NCBI GenBank assembly: GCA_034387635.1
Contig: JAOANU010000005.1
Coordinates: 1,674,001-1,738,000, forward strand
Source of the DNA: Rhodosporidiobolus odoratus
Taxonomy: Eukaryota > Basidiomycota > Microbotryomycetes > Sporidiobolales > Sporidiobolaceae
Direction of reading: 5' to 3'
DNA: 64,000 nt
The position numbers were made by a program, and so were the translations under genes. The notes beneath the pieces are model-generated. The model had not been told where the DNA came from. It saw nothing but the letters and a program-made list of their open reading frames with translations, and did not search any database. Of this stretch, positions 54,617-64,000 are shown piece by piece. Each line of letters begins with the position of its first letter. The first letter of the stretch is position 1.

Positions 54617-55673
54617 CTATACCTCATCCCCTTCAAACCTCCAATCCACCCCGTTTGTGATCGTCTCTTCCAACAACCTTCTTCCTCCGTCCACTTGCAT
54701 GCTGAACGCCTCCCTCGACATCCTGAAGTATAACCTCTTGAGACCCTTGAGCCCGTCGAAAGCCTGTCCAAGCTGCAGAGCGTCGAGGTTGCACGCATCT
54801 TCTGCGGTCGCTAGGACGGTGAGTGAGGGAGGAAGGTTGGCGAGCAAGACGGGGGGGAGGGAGGTGCATTCGAAAGAATCAAGGGTAGTGGCCGCTTGGA
54901 AGAAAGGAACATAAGGTGACGAGTCGGCTTTCAAGGTGGTGGACAAGCCGAAATGTCGGAGATGGGGAGCGAAGGGGAGGAGAGCGTCTGCCACGGCTGG
55001 GTGGGCAGACGGTGAGAAACCGGTGAGGGCTATGGAGCGGAGGGAGGGGATGGAGGAGTTTGAGAGAGCGGTGAGGAAGGGGGCTAGGTGAGGGGAGCGG
55101 AAGGAGAGGTCGTCGATTACGAGGGAATGGAGGGCGAAGGGGAAAACTAGGCTGGGTCGGAGGAGAGGGAGAAGCCACGCTTGAACGATGAGGTTGCGTA
55201 GCTCTGCAGGAGGTCAATGCAATGAGCATCGTGGCCAGGTTGTAGGCTCGAGAGAAGAAGAACAAACCAGAAAGTTCGGCCATCTGAAGCACCTTTGGAT
55301 CCAGTTCGCGCTTGGGAGTGGCTAGCATAAGCCACCGCAGCCCTCTACAGACTCGGAAGAGCCTCTTCAAGCTCCCCTTGTCCTTGTAATCCAGTACGGC
55401 GAGTTCCTTTGGCCCCGACCGTCGCAAGGGCGCCGTCTTGACAAACTTGTCAATGTCTTGCTCTGACTGTAGTTCGGCACCGGCGGACCACAATAGACGT
55501 TGGGCAGAATCTGTCCAGGCGTGTGCTACGAGTGAAGCTGCCTTGAGAGAATCGAGATGGACCTCGTCTGCCGTGTACAAGTGGGAGAGAATGTCGGCGA
55601 GGAGCTCTGGCGGTAGCGCGTGGATTGTAACTGGGCTAGGTAGAGCATTGTGTAGCTCATCCAGCTTATCCAT
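54617..55673 (-). CDS. F-box protein
   Basis: Two exons: 55673-55268 and 55203-54617; 330 aa. An F-box-like motif at residues about 15-60 (IHALPPELLADILSHLYTA, SLKAASLVAHAWTDSAQ, LLW) is followed by leucine-rich segments (LRRSGPKELAVLDYKDKG, LHSLVIDDLSFRSPHLAP, IPSLRSIALTGF, LRHFGLSTTLKAD). F-box proteins of this type link SCF ubiquitin ligases to substrates; such Leu-rich F-box proteins are expanded in basidiomycetes. The start at 55673 is the first ATG in frame. The intron has a GTTTGT donor and CTGCAG acceptor and is 64 nt. Substrate unknown. Confidence 0.8.
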
Positions 55674-55927
55674 AGATGAATAGGAGGAGAACGAAGACAA
55701 CCCTTTGCTTTCATCAGTTTCATCTCCAGCTTACGAAACCTCGAAACTCTGCCGCATCGCTCAGAGGGCGCGAACAGCCTTTAGAAAGCCGCCAACGACT
55801 CTGCAAGCGACTTGTCACAATCACAAGGGGTTCCTCGCTGTCCTGACGCGCCTCGGACTCGGGTCATCAAATCTCTAGATCTCTTGAAGTGCCCTTGCTG
55901 AGGCTACCCTCACATCCAGCGCCTGCG

Positions 55928-58258
55928 CTAGACATCACCTTGCTCCCTTATCTCCCTCCCAACCGCCGCCGCCCACCCCCCTACGACTTTCTCCAACATC
56001 CCTTCCCAACCTTCAGCCTTGCGAACCACCAGAAGAGGGTCAAACAGGAGGGCGTGCTCCGATGCCTGTGCTGCGTACGGTAAGGCGGCAGCACCAGAAG
56101 AGAGGTTTATCGTGCTGGTTGCAGCAGAAGTAGAAGGGGAGGGGAAGATGAGGGGGAGGGAGTAGCGGAACTTCAGAGCACTGCGAAGAAAGACCGAAAG
56201 ACGAGGTGTCAGTCAAACCAGACCTCAATCACAGCACAAGGCGCTAGCGTCAGAGCAGAAGTATGCCTGAAGTCGGGCACGAGAAAAGTAAAAACTCACG
56301 CAGCCCACACCCTCAGGTTCTCAACCCTCCTGAACGTTCGTCCGACCTTCTTCGCGCCTGTTAGTCCTCGGCCTCCTCCTAGCTCCTCGCTCTTCTCACT
56401 GTCTGCACTGTCGCCCCTCTGCATTTCGTTCCCTCCCTTCTCGCTCGTCTCCTCGATGTCATGGACCGATCCAGCCGGGATGAAGCCAAATGGACGATTC
56501 GACGAGTGCCGCAGGACAGCGTTGTAGGCGTGACATAACAGGTTACCGGAAACGAGGTGAGATAGGAGCGCGAGGTGGGACGCAGGAGAGACCGAAGGTG
56601 GAGACGAGGGGAAAGAGGCGGGGAGGTGGAAGTGCTGAGAATGGGCGAGGAAGAGGGCGTGGGCGCGAGCTGAAATGCAAGGTAGCAGGGTGTCAACTCG
56701 GTCTCCGTGCGAGGCAAGAGAGAGAGAGAGAGAGAGAAAAGCGAGACTGCTTACCCAACGAGTCACCTTCAAACTCCTCCCTTGCCCATTCCGGTACCGC
56801 GTCTCGTTCTTCTCCCTCCTCCCCTCCCCCCACCTCGCTGATCTCGCCAGTCCTCCCTCTACCTTTCCGCCTGGTACCCGCCGACGCAACTATATGATTT
56901 ACCGCTTCAACCCATTCAGTGACGGTCTTCTGCGCCGCGGGCACAGCTTCGAGCACCTGAGAGAGGGTGATGGAGGGGCTGTACTCCGCCAGTATCTCTG
57001 GAGGCTCATCGACGGGTGTCCGAGTTGACGAAGAAGATGGGCTTGGGAAAGCGAGACGAAACTGTCCTTCAATCTCCCTCAGCACCGCCAATACTTCCAG
57101 GCTCTTCTTCCTCAACTCTTTCAAGCAGTCGGGCTCCTCGTCGTCCACTCGCGCTTTGCCCTTGCCGGTTTGGGTAGGAAGCGATGGTGAAGAGAAGGGA
57201 AGAGCGAGCGAGGTTCGAGGTCGGGCGGCGGTAGAAACGCGGAGGTGAGGGAGGTCTCGATTTGAAGCGCCGGAGGGGCGGAGAGGCGAGGGAGATGTGG
57301 ATGCAGTGGAGAAAGTCGAAGACGGTAGCGAGACGACGTATCGCTGCACGGAGCGAATGGCTCCTGTCGTTGTGCTGAGCAGATCAAGCACAAGCGGCAT
57401 CTCTTCCTTCGAGCTGCCGCTCGCTGCAGTTGTTGACGACTCGGCCGAGTCAGAGAAGGGTGAAAGGGGTCGTTCCACAGCGAGGGAAGTGGCTGGCGAA
57501 GCGAGGCAGAGCGAGGGAGACGCAGCACGAGAAGCGTCGGGTGAGGAGGTCGAGGCGTCCGCAGAGCGAGAGAGCCGACGCGAGAGACGCGAGGGCATGG
57601 AGAGAGATGTAAGCTGTGTCAAGAGACCCCATCTATCGTTGGAGGGAAGAATCAGGCGACGATGCAGAGTTGGGAAGGCCAGGAAAACCGAAGGTTGGCA
57701 AAGCGGGCAGGAAGGGCCGGAAGAGGGTCAGCGCGTGAGCCTCGGAGGAAAGGCAGGGGACGACCGTATGGCAGGAGCGAAGCGGACAAACCTCTCGCAG
57801 GCGCCCTCGAGCCCTTGGAGCACTTCATCCCTCAACTCATTCTCGGTCTTGACCTTTTCCTCTCCTTCCTTTTCCCACGGCATCCTCGAGTCCACCTCGG
57901 GAGCCTGTGGTGCGGGTCCCAGCCCGAGATCTTCTTCCTCTTGTAGCCCGTCCTCGTCCTCCTCCCTGAAGGCCTGACTGATCCCGCTGCTCCTTCTCCT
58001 GGCCTCCCTCTTCTCCTCGAGGCTCATCGGGCCTCGGACCATCTCTGCGATACTCCTCGGTTGAGCCGGAGACGAGAGGGCGAGTCTGGCAAAGCCATGC
58101 TGGAGGTGTTTTATGGAAGGGAGGGCGTGAACCGACTGGCGTTGAAGGGCAGAGCGGGAGAAGGAGCGGGAAGACTGAGTGGTGTAGGGTTTCCGTTTGG
58201 GCTTGACTGGTTGCTCGTCGGTAGAGGGGAATGCGAGTGACGCGGGGGGTGTGGTCAT
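55928..58258 (-). CDS. Unrecognised fungal protein with a CH-like segment
   Basis: Four exons: 58258-57788, 57613-56755, 56669-56300, 56180-55928; 650 aa. No family named with confidence. The first third is charged and low-complexity (MSLEEKREARRRSSG, EEDEDGLQEEEDLG). The middle is Ser/Pro/Ala-rich, then ECLKELRKKSLEVLAVLRE-like helix (seen as CLKELRKKSLEVLAVLRE). A C-terminal region from about residue 370 looks folded: LSQVLEAVPAAQKTVTEWVE, then HLALLSHLVSGNLLCHAYNA with RPFGFIP, then RRVENLRVWAAALKFRYSLP. The pattern of a helix with LLxxLxxGxLLCxxYN resembles a calponin-homology domain; this is a weak resemblance. Intron 1 uses a GTCCGC donor chosen for frame. Confidence 0.7.
56717..56737. 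repeat. AG dinucleotide microsatellite in an intron
   Basis: About ten AG units in intron 2 (56671-56754) of the 650-aa unknown gene. On the coding strand this is a CT tract near the 5' end of the intron. Confidence 0.8.
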
Positions 58259-58688
58259 GCTGAAGAGCTGGAAGAGAGGAGTGCAAGTGGAAGTGGGGGA
58301 GAGAGCGGGAGGAGGTGGAATTTGAAAGCGTCCGGAGGTTGACTGGTTGGCCAAGAGTAGGACTCGAACCCGAGAGTGTAGAGCTGCATACGACACTGCT
58401 CGATGCGATGTGACGGCAGGAGGTCAACATGCGCATGCACTGTAGGTGATCGCGGCGGACAAGAGGGGAAATTTGCGGTTCTAACGGATTCTGTACGGAA
58501 CGTCGGGCTACTTCGAAAGCGTTTGAAATGCATGCTATCTGCTTGGCATAGCCGAAGAAAGCGAGCGGCTCTAAGCTGGAGTTTAGTTATTCCCGGTGTC
58601 ATGAAGCTTGGCCTGGAGGTGGCCTGGAGGGAGCTGGTGCCCTTGCCTCGCCTCGTCTTCGATCTCGACTGGCTCGTACAAGCCAAGA
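58259..58688. promoter_or_regulatory. Divergent intergenic region, unknown gene / SYO1
   Basis: Holds both 5' regions. On the minus strand, near 58350-58375, there is a TTCGAGTCC block that looks like a tRNA T-loop, but no acceptor stem can be formed around it, so no tRNA is called. Confidence 0.4.
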
Positions 58689-61600
58689 ATGGGCAAAGTA
58701 CGACACCGCAAACGCACTCGCGACGCCCGCGTGTCAGCCACGGCAGCTCCCCTCGTCGGTACAGCTCCCTCGACTTCAACTCAAGATGGAGCAACCTTCG
58801 ACACCCATGGTCAACAAGCGAGCGCTAAGAAGGGCGCCAGGAAGGAACAGGAGATCACGGCTTTGCTCGACAAGCTCAGGAGCACAGAAGGAAGAGACCG
58901 GGTGTTTGCTGCCGTGAGTCTCAATCACTTTCCTGCTCGAGGTGGGGGACCGCTCGCTCGACTCGCCCTTCCAGTTGACTGCAATGGTACGCGCACCGGG
59001 TAAAACCCAAGACAAGCCAGCGCTCCAGGGTGCAGGAGTATCCGGGCGAGATGAACGATGGACGCCTTTCTACTAGTCCTTCGGGGTCGAATCGTCGAGC
59101 CGCTTCCTATGGCAGGCGCTCCTGCTCGCGGAAGCTGCACGATAGTCACGCACACATGTTGTCGCTACTACGGGAAACAATTCTTGCCGTGCAACGCTGA
59201 CCTTTTGTCTTTCCGCAGTCAACCCTCTCTTCCCTTCTCCTCACCCTTCCGCCTCTCCAGCAACGCCTCCTTCTCTCAAAGAACCTGATCGGTCTCCTTA
59301 TCGAACGTCTGACCCTCCCTGTCCCCTCAACTTCGACTGCGCCCGTCCCTCCACCCTCGGATGACCTCACCACCGCTATCGAGGCTCTCGGAGGGTTGCG
59401 CAACCTCGCTGTTTCATCGCCACCCCACATCCTCTCCGAGATGCACAACAAGCGCCTTCTCCTCCCGCTCGTCACCATCCACCTGCCCCTCCTCGCTCTC
59501 TACCTCCCTCTCCAGCTTGGCCCCGCCCATGTGCCGGTCAAGCCGCCTCTTCCCGCGACACCCGAACAACGCAAAGCCGCCGAGCTCCTCAACGAGTCGC
59601 ACGAGACTCTCCGAGCAGGGTACTGGGATTGGGCCGAGAACGTCCTTGTTCTGCTTTGGTGTTTGGCCGAGAGCAACACCAAGATACTTGGAGCATTGAA
59701 CGCTCATGCTGGACTCATTGTTGGCATTTGCATGGCGTTCCTTGAGGAGGAAAAGATGGGGTTGGAGAAGGGTGAACAGGCAGATGGAATGCAAGTTGAG
59801 GCGGGAGGAAAGAAGAAAAAGAAGGAGGGGAAGGGGAAGAAGGGGGCCAAGGTGCCCCTGTTTGTTGCGGTTGCTGCTGGTGCGTCTGTTTCAGCACGAC
59901 TGCAGGGTTTAGCAGGGTTGACGGTCGCTTCCTTACAGCTCAAACCCTTCATGCCTTCCTCTCTTCCAACCCTCCTTCGCACACCCATCTTCTCGCCAGC
60001 TCCGGTACCGGCTTCTCCCCCTCTCTCTCCTCTCTTCTGACCCTCCTGTCCACACCCTCTCTACCTTCCCCGCCCGCGAACAACCCTCAGCCCGCCGAAG
60101 AATTCCAGCAACTCCGTGTCTTGTCGTTCGGCATTCTGCTCGAGATCGCAAAGGGACGGAGTAAGCGACGAGATGTAGAGGCGGTCAGGGAGCGATTGAG
60201 AGCTGAGAATGCGCAGGGGGTCTTACTGGGCTTGGTTGGGTGCGCGAGTGGCCAGCTTGAAGAGGTAGCGGTGGAAGGGAAAAAGGTCGGCGTCGAGATC
60301 GTACGTTCCTTGCTTCGAGTCAGCCGAACTCTGCCTGACCCACAGTCCCCCCCCTCCCTCAGGATCCCACTGCCCTCCCTACACCTCATCCCTCGGCCGA
60401 CTCGCCTGCAGCAAAGCTCGCTTCTCTCGAACGTCGCTCGCAGACTCTCCAACTCGCTCTCGAGATCCTGTCTGAATGGCTCGCCAGCGGTGTACCGAAC
60501 GCGTCGTCGCTCGGCGGTGGAGATGTCGAAGATGCCAACGGCGAAGACGATATGGAGGCTGAAGAGGAAGAGGAAGAATGGGGTGGGATCAGCATGGACG
60601 TTGAAGAGGGCGATATGGCCATGGAGGATGACGACGACGATCTCCCTCCAGGCGCAGACGACGACGGGATCATCCGCAAGACTCTGCCAGGAGACGACGG
60701 CGTCGCTATGCTGAACGATCTCGCCTCTACTGCAGGAGGTGTCGGATCCGACTCGGATTCGGACGACGAGGATGGTGGCACGTCGAAACTGGCGATCAAG
60801 CTCCTTGGAGGTTCATTGCCTCTGCAACTTCTCGCCCTCTCTCAGCCAACATCCCTCTCGTTCCTCCCTTCCACTTCGTTCTCCTCCCCACTCGAGCGAT
60901 CCACCCCCGAGGGATTGATCAGTACCTCCGCCTCCGAGACCTCTCTCCTGCCTTCCTCTCTGTCCGCGCTCTCCGAAGCACTGACGACCATCAACGTTCG
61001 CGCGGTCGAGGCTCTCAACAACCTTTATGTGACTTTGGCCAAAGCGAAGGGCAAACGAGATGTCGTCAAGGAGTTACAGCCCGTGTTTGAAAGCGTGTTG
61101 GGGTTGATGCATGGCGCTTTAGCAGCGGCGGCGGAACATCCTACTGTTTCTCATGCAAGTGAAGGGGGAGGGACCAAGAAGAAGGGCGCAGCAGCGGCGC
61201 CGAGTCAAGACGAGGTGGATGACGTGCAGGAGAGGAGGATGGAGGTGGTCATGGCCGGGGCGGGGGTGGTTTGGGGATGCGTCAGGTTGGGCTTGGAGGC
61301 GGAACGGGGCGAGCAATTGGTGCGTTCTCGAATCTGCCCTTTCTTTCTCACCTACTACCGTCTCCTCCCTCTCCCTGTACTTGCTGACTTATCCGGCGGA
61401 TTGCGGATTGCACTGCGTGGACGCAGACCGTCGGTCCCGATACTACGCCTTTCCTCAGCACCTCCGTGTTCGCCTCGAATTTCGCAGCTGCGCCGACACC
61501 GGCTGGAGAGGCTATCCGCGTTAGGGTACTTGGTGCGCTTGGTTGGCTTGGAAGGAGGAACAATGTGCCGGTTGAGGAGAACAAGGTGCGCTTACATCCA

Positions 61601-62126
61601 TTCTCTACAAAGGTGCCACTTTGCTCGTATCGGGGGTGCCGCTTTCAGAACCTGCGTCCGGTCTGTCGACCGGAGCATTGGCAGGCTGTTGGAACTAATG
61701 CCCTCTGTCCCTGTTCTGCAGCAAATCGGTCTCTTTCTCCTCTCCCTCCTCCCCACTGCCCCTTCGCAACCCAACCCCTCCACTGCCTCGACCCCCGAGA
61801 TTCTCCTTCAAGCGATCGATTCGTTCATTGACCTGTACGCGGACGAAGAGAGGGAGTACGACGTGCCTGTGTTTAGGGAGGTGGGTATGCTGGTCGAGTT
61901 GCAAGGGAGGATTGGGGGAGTCAGGGCCGCTGTAAGTCACTCTTCTTCTCTCCTTTTTGCCTGGCATGCCTCACTCATGTACACCCGCAACCCGACGGAA
62001 CAGATCAAGAAAATTGACCGAAACAAATTTCCCGACCTTCGGTCTCGCGCTGATGGAGCGTTAGAGAATCTGGTCGCGTTTGTGGGGTACAGGAAGGAAG
62101 TGGACAAGCCGGTCAAGAGGCAATAG
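58689..62126 (+). CDS. SYO1: Symportin Syo1 (HEAT/ARM repeat ribosomal-protein chaperone)
   Basis: Seven exons: 58689-58913, 59219-59879, 59939-60300, 60363-61319, 61427-61585, 61722-61931, 62004-62126; 898 aa. Syo1 binds ribosomal proteins Rpl5 and Rpl11 together and brings them into the nucleus with the karyopherin Kap104; HEATR3 is the animal homologue. The N-terminus is MGKVRHRKRTRDAR (basic, import signal-like). ARM repeats begin with KEQEITALLDKLRSTEGRD and IGLLIERLTLPV, then AIEALGGLRNLAVSSPP, which are the strongest family features. An acidic loop (GGISMDVEEGDMAMEDDDDD) sits in the middle as in Syo1, where it contacts Rpl11. The C-terminal repeats continue to VAFVGYRKEVDKP. The first intron is 305 nt, longest in the gene. 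Length is greater than yeast Syo1 (about 620 aa). Confidence 0.82.
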
Positions 62127-62509
62127 GGTGAGGGGTCGCGGGGATCAGAGTAAGGGAGGAGGGGGTGCAAGCTCGCGCTACCTAGCCTCGTTTCGGCTTT
62201 TAGCTCAACACGAATGAGCGGACTCGTCTGCTGGTCAAAACGTAAGGGGGAAAACATAAGCAGGACAGGTTGATCTGAGAATGTTAGAGAAGAGTAAGAA
62301 CCCAATTCTGAGAAGGCCACCCATGTCTTTCAGCCACCAATAGTTTCTCTCACGCTGCCCGCTTCGGTTAGGGGTCTTGCGGTACCGTAGATGTTACTGC
62401 AAGCGACGACTGTAAGAGACGGGGCAGACAGGATGCCGGAGGATTGCGAAAGAATTGGCCGGCGGCCCCATTCGACTTTTGCCTTTCGTTCGACGCTACT
62501 TCGCAACAG
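62127..62509. other. Convergent intergenic region
   Basis: Between the 3' ends of SYO1 (plus) and CCT3 (minus). No gene seen. Confidence 0.4.
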
Positions 62510-64000
62510 CTACTGAGGTCCGTCCATCTCGCCCGCCCCCTGCTGTTGTACTCCCGGCCCTCCCTCTCCCTGCGTGCGCTTCGCCGAGACGATGCTACGC
62601 GAACCAAGTGTCAGCAAGCGGGCGGACAGAACAAGACCCAGGGAAAAAACACACTCGTCGACGCGAAGAAGCAGGCATGCAGACTCGATGGCAGTCTTGA
62701 TCGTTTGGACCTTGACCGCTGCGGATTCGTAGAGTCCGTACTCCTTCATGTCGACCACTTTGCCCGTCTCGCCGTCGACACCGAATCGGACTTCGCCCGC
62801 GGCATGCTTGGCCTGCATGGAGGGGTAGAGTGAGCATACTAGAAACATACGGTTAAGCAGAACAGACGGAACGAGGAAGTCGAGAGATGGAAGAAAAAGT
62901 ATGCAAGGAAAAGAGGAAGGAGGCGAAAGAGGGACGCAAGAGATGCGCAAGAGGCGACGTAACGTACCCGCAGCTCAGTCAGCACCCTGATCGCGTTCCC
63001 TCCGCAGTTCTGCACCAGCGTCCTCGGAATAACCTCCATCGCATCCGCCACCGCCCGGAAAGGCCACCCCTCAACTCCAGCAATCTCCTTTGCCTTCTTG
63101 GCCAACCCAACCGAGATGGCCATCTCGGTCGCTCCACCTCCCGGAGCCAATCGAGGGTCGAAGACGACGTTGCGGGCGACGCACATCGCGTCTGCCAGGT
63201 TTCGGTCGATTTCGTGAAGGATGTCTTTCGAAGGACCGCGGAGGAGGATGGTGCAGGCTTTGGGATCTTTGCAGGCGGTGAGGAAGGTGAAGTAGCTATA
63301 TAACAGAAGTGGGTCAGTATCGCAAGCAGGTTGTGCTAGGGGTTCAAACGAAATGTTTCGTTCCGAAACGGAGCAAGGTGAAGCGGACTATGGTATAGAC
63401 GCGACAGTGCGGAAAGGCCAAGAGCGAAAATGTGACTGACTCGTCGCCAAGCTTCTCCACGTTGAACAGCCCACACTGCGTACCAACATCACTCTCGCGG
63501 AGATCGTCGACGCGGTTAACGATGGTTGCGCCGGTGGCACGGGCAATTCGGTTGTTGTCGGACTTGCGGACACGGCGGATCGCAGTAATGTTGGCCTTGA
63601 CAAGGTAGTGCTGGGCGAGATCTGCGCAAAGGCAGTATCAGCGCTGTTCGGGAGGAAGTAGTTGAACAGAACAGTACCAGAGATGCCCTTTTCGGTAAAG
63701 ACAAGATCCGGCTTGAACTCGATAATCCGCTCGCACATCGCCTTGATCTGCTCCTCCTCGATTTCCAACAGACGATTCCAATCGGCCTCTTTTGAAACCT
63801 CAATGTTGGTCTGCGATTCGCCCTTCTTGTACTCGAGGGGCGAGTCAAGGAGGATGACTCGAGGGTTCACGATGCGTCGGCGCATTTTGGCGTGGGTGAC
63901 GTCCTTGTTCACCATGACGCCGTCGAGAACCCTCGAGTCTTCGATTTCGCCGCCGGGGACCTTTTCGACCTTGGCGTAGCGCTTCAGGTCGACGGTCTTG
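62510..64000 (-). CDS. CCT3: Chaperonin TRiC/CCT subunit gamma, C-terminal part
   Basis: Partial; the 5' part lies beyond the right edge. Exons: 64000-63678, 63621-63441, 63295-62968, 62812-62655, 62594-62510. CCT3 is one of eight subunits of the cytosolic chaperonin that folds actin and tubulin. Diagnostic stretches: VEKVPGGEIEDSRVLDGVM, VILLDSPLEYKKGESQTNIE, DLVFTEKGISDLAQHYLVKA, IRRVRKSDNNRIARATGA, DPKACTILLRGPSKDILHE, LAPGGGATEMAISVGL, EVIPRTLVQNCGGNAI and LLRVDDIVSAKR. PGGGATE belongs to the ATP-binding equatorial domain. The match to the gamma subunit, rather than another paralogue, rests on GEIEDSRVLDGV and SPLEYKKGESQT. The tail is short and Gly/Gln-rich. Confidence 0.95.

Noticed and set aside
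58340..58420. Minus-strand tRNA suggested by GGGTTCGAGTCC
   Set aside because: The block looks like a T-loop, but its stem does not pair (TCGGG against CCTAC) and no matching 5' acceptor strand is found within tRNA distance.

Overview
The window is a dense, intron-rich nuclear segment of a basidiomycete fungus. Genes are packed on both strands. Introns are mostly 50-110 nt, with 5' splice sites that favour GTGCGT, branch points of the CTGAC/CTAAC type and pyrimidine-rich 3' ends. The GC-rich coding sequence, pyrimidine-rich leaders and the splice signals fit a red basidiomycete yeast (Sporidiobolales/Microbotryomycetes, Rhodotorula or Sporobolomyces type). That placement is an inference from sequence style; no search was run. 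I saw no transposon, CRISPR array, rRNA or convincing tRNA. All gene models below were spliced by hand. Except for TSC2 (5' end open) and CCT3 (cut by the window), the exon sums are divisible by three.

Layout, left to right: ELP5 (tRNA wobble-uridine modification); a FAD monooxygenase with a long disordered N-terminus; an unrecognised conserved-looking protein; a SET-domain methyltransferase; an SDR epimerase; a head-to-head DNA-repair pair (O6-methylguanine methyltransferase and polynucleotide kinase 3'-phosphatase) sharing a 152-bp promoter; a secreted aspartic protease; a Gln/Pro-rich unknown; PGK1; URI1/BUD27; a mitochondrial PPR-like protein; a 2-oxoglutarate-dependent xanthine dioxygenase; TSC2; a four-helix membrane protein; ATG101; homogentisate dioxygenase followed by a second FAD monooxygenase; an F-box protein; an unknown protein; SYO1; and the 3' part of CCT3.

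Functional themes: (1) URI1, TSC2 and ATG101, all tied to TOR signalling and autophagy, lie within 21 kb. (2) Homogentisate dioxygenase and a salicylate-hydroxylase-type monooxygenase are tandem, which suggests aromatic catabolism. (3) Two DNA-repair genes share a promoter. (4) ELP5, SYO1, CCT3 and URI1 all serve translation or protein biogenesis.

The most unusual signal is in gene structure. Homogentisate dioxygenase can be read through its conserved sequence only if it contains a 2-nucleotide exon (flanked by near-ideal splice sites) and an AT-AC intron, in addition to 18- and 27-nt microexons. A 14-nt microexon sits inside the FAD-binding glycine motif of the first monooxygenase, and a 21-nt microexon carries the iron-binding HxD motif of xanthine dioxygenase. 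Conserved catalytic motifs in this genome are therefore repeatedly encoded by microexons that automated gene finders would probably miss.
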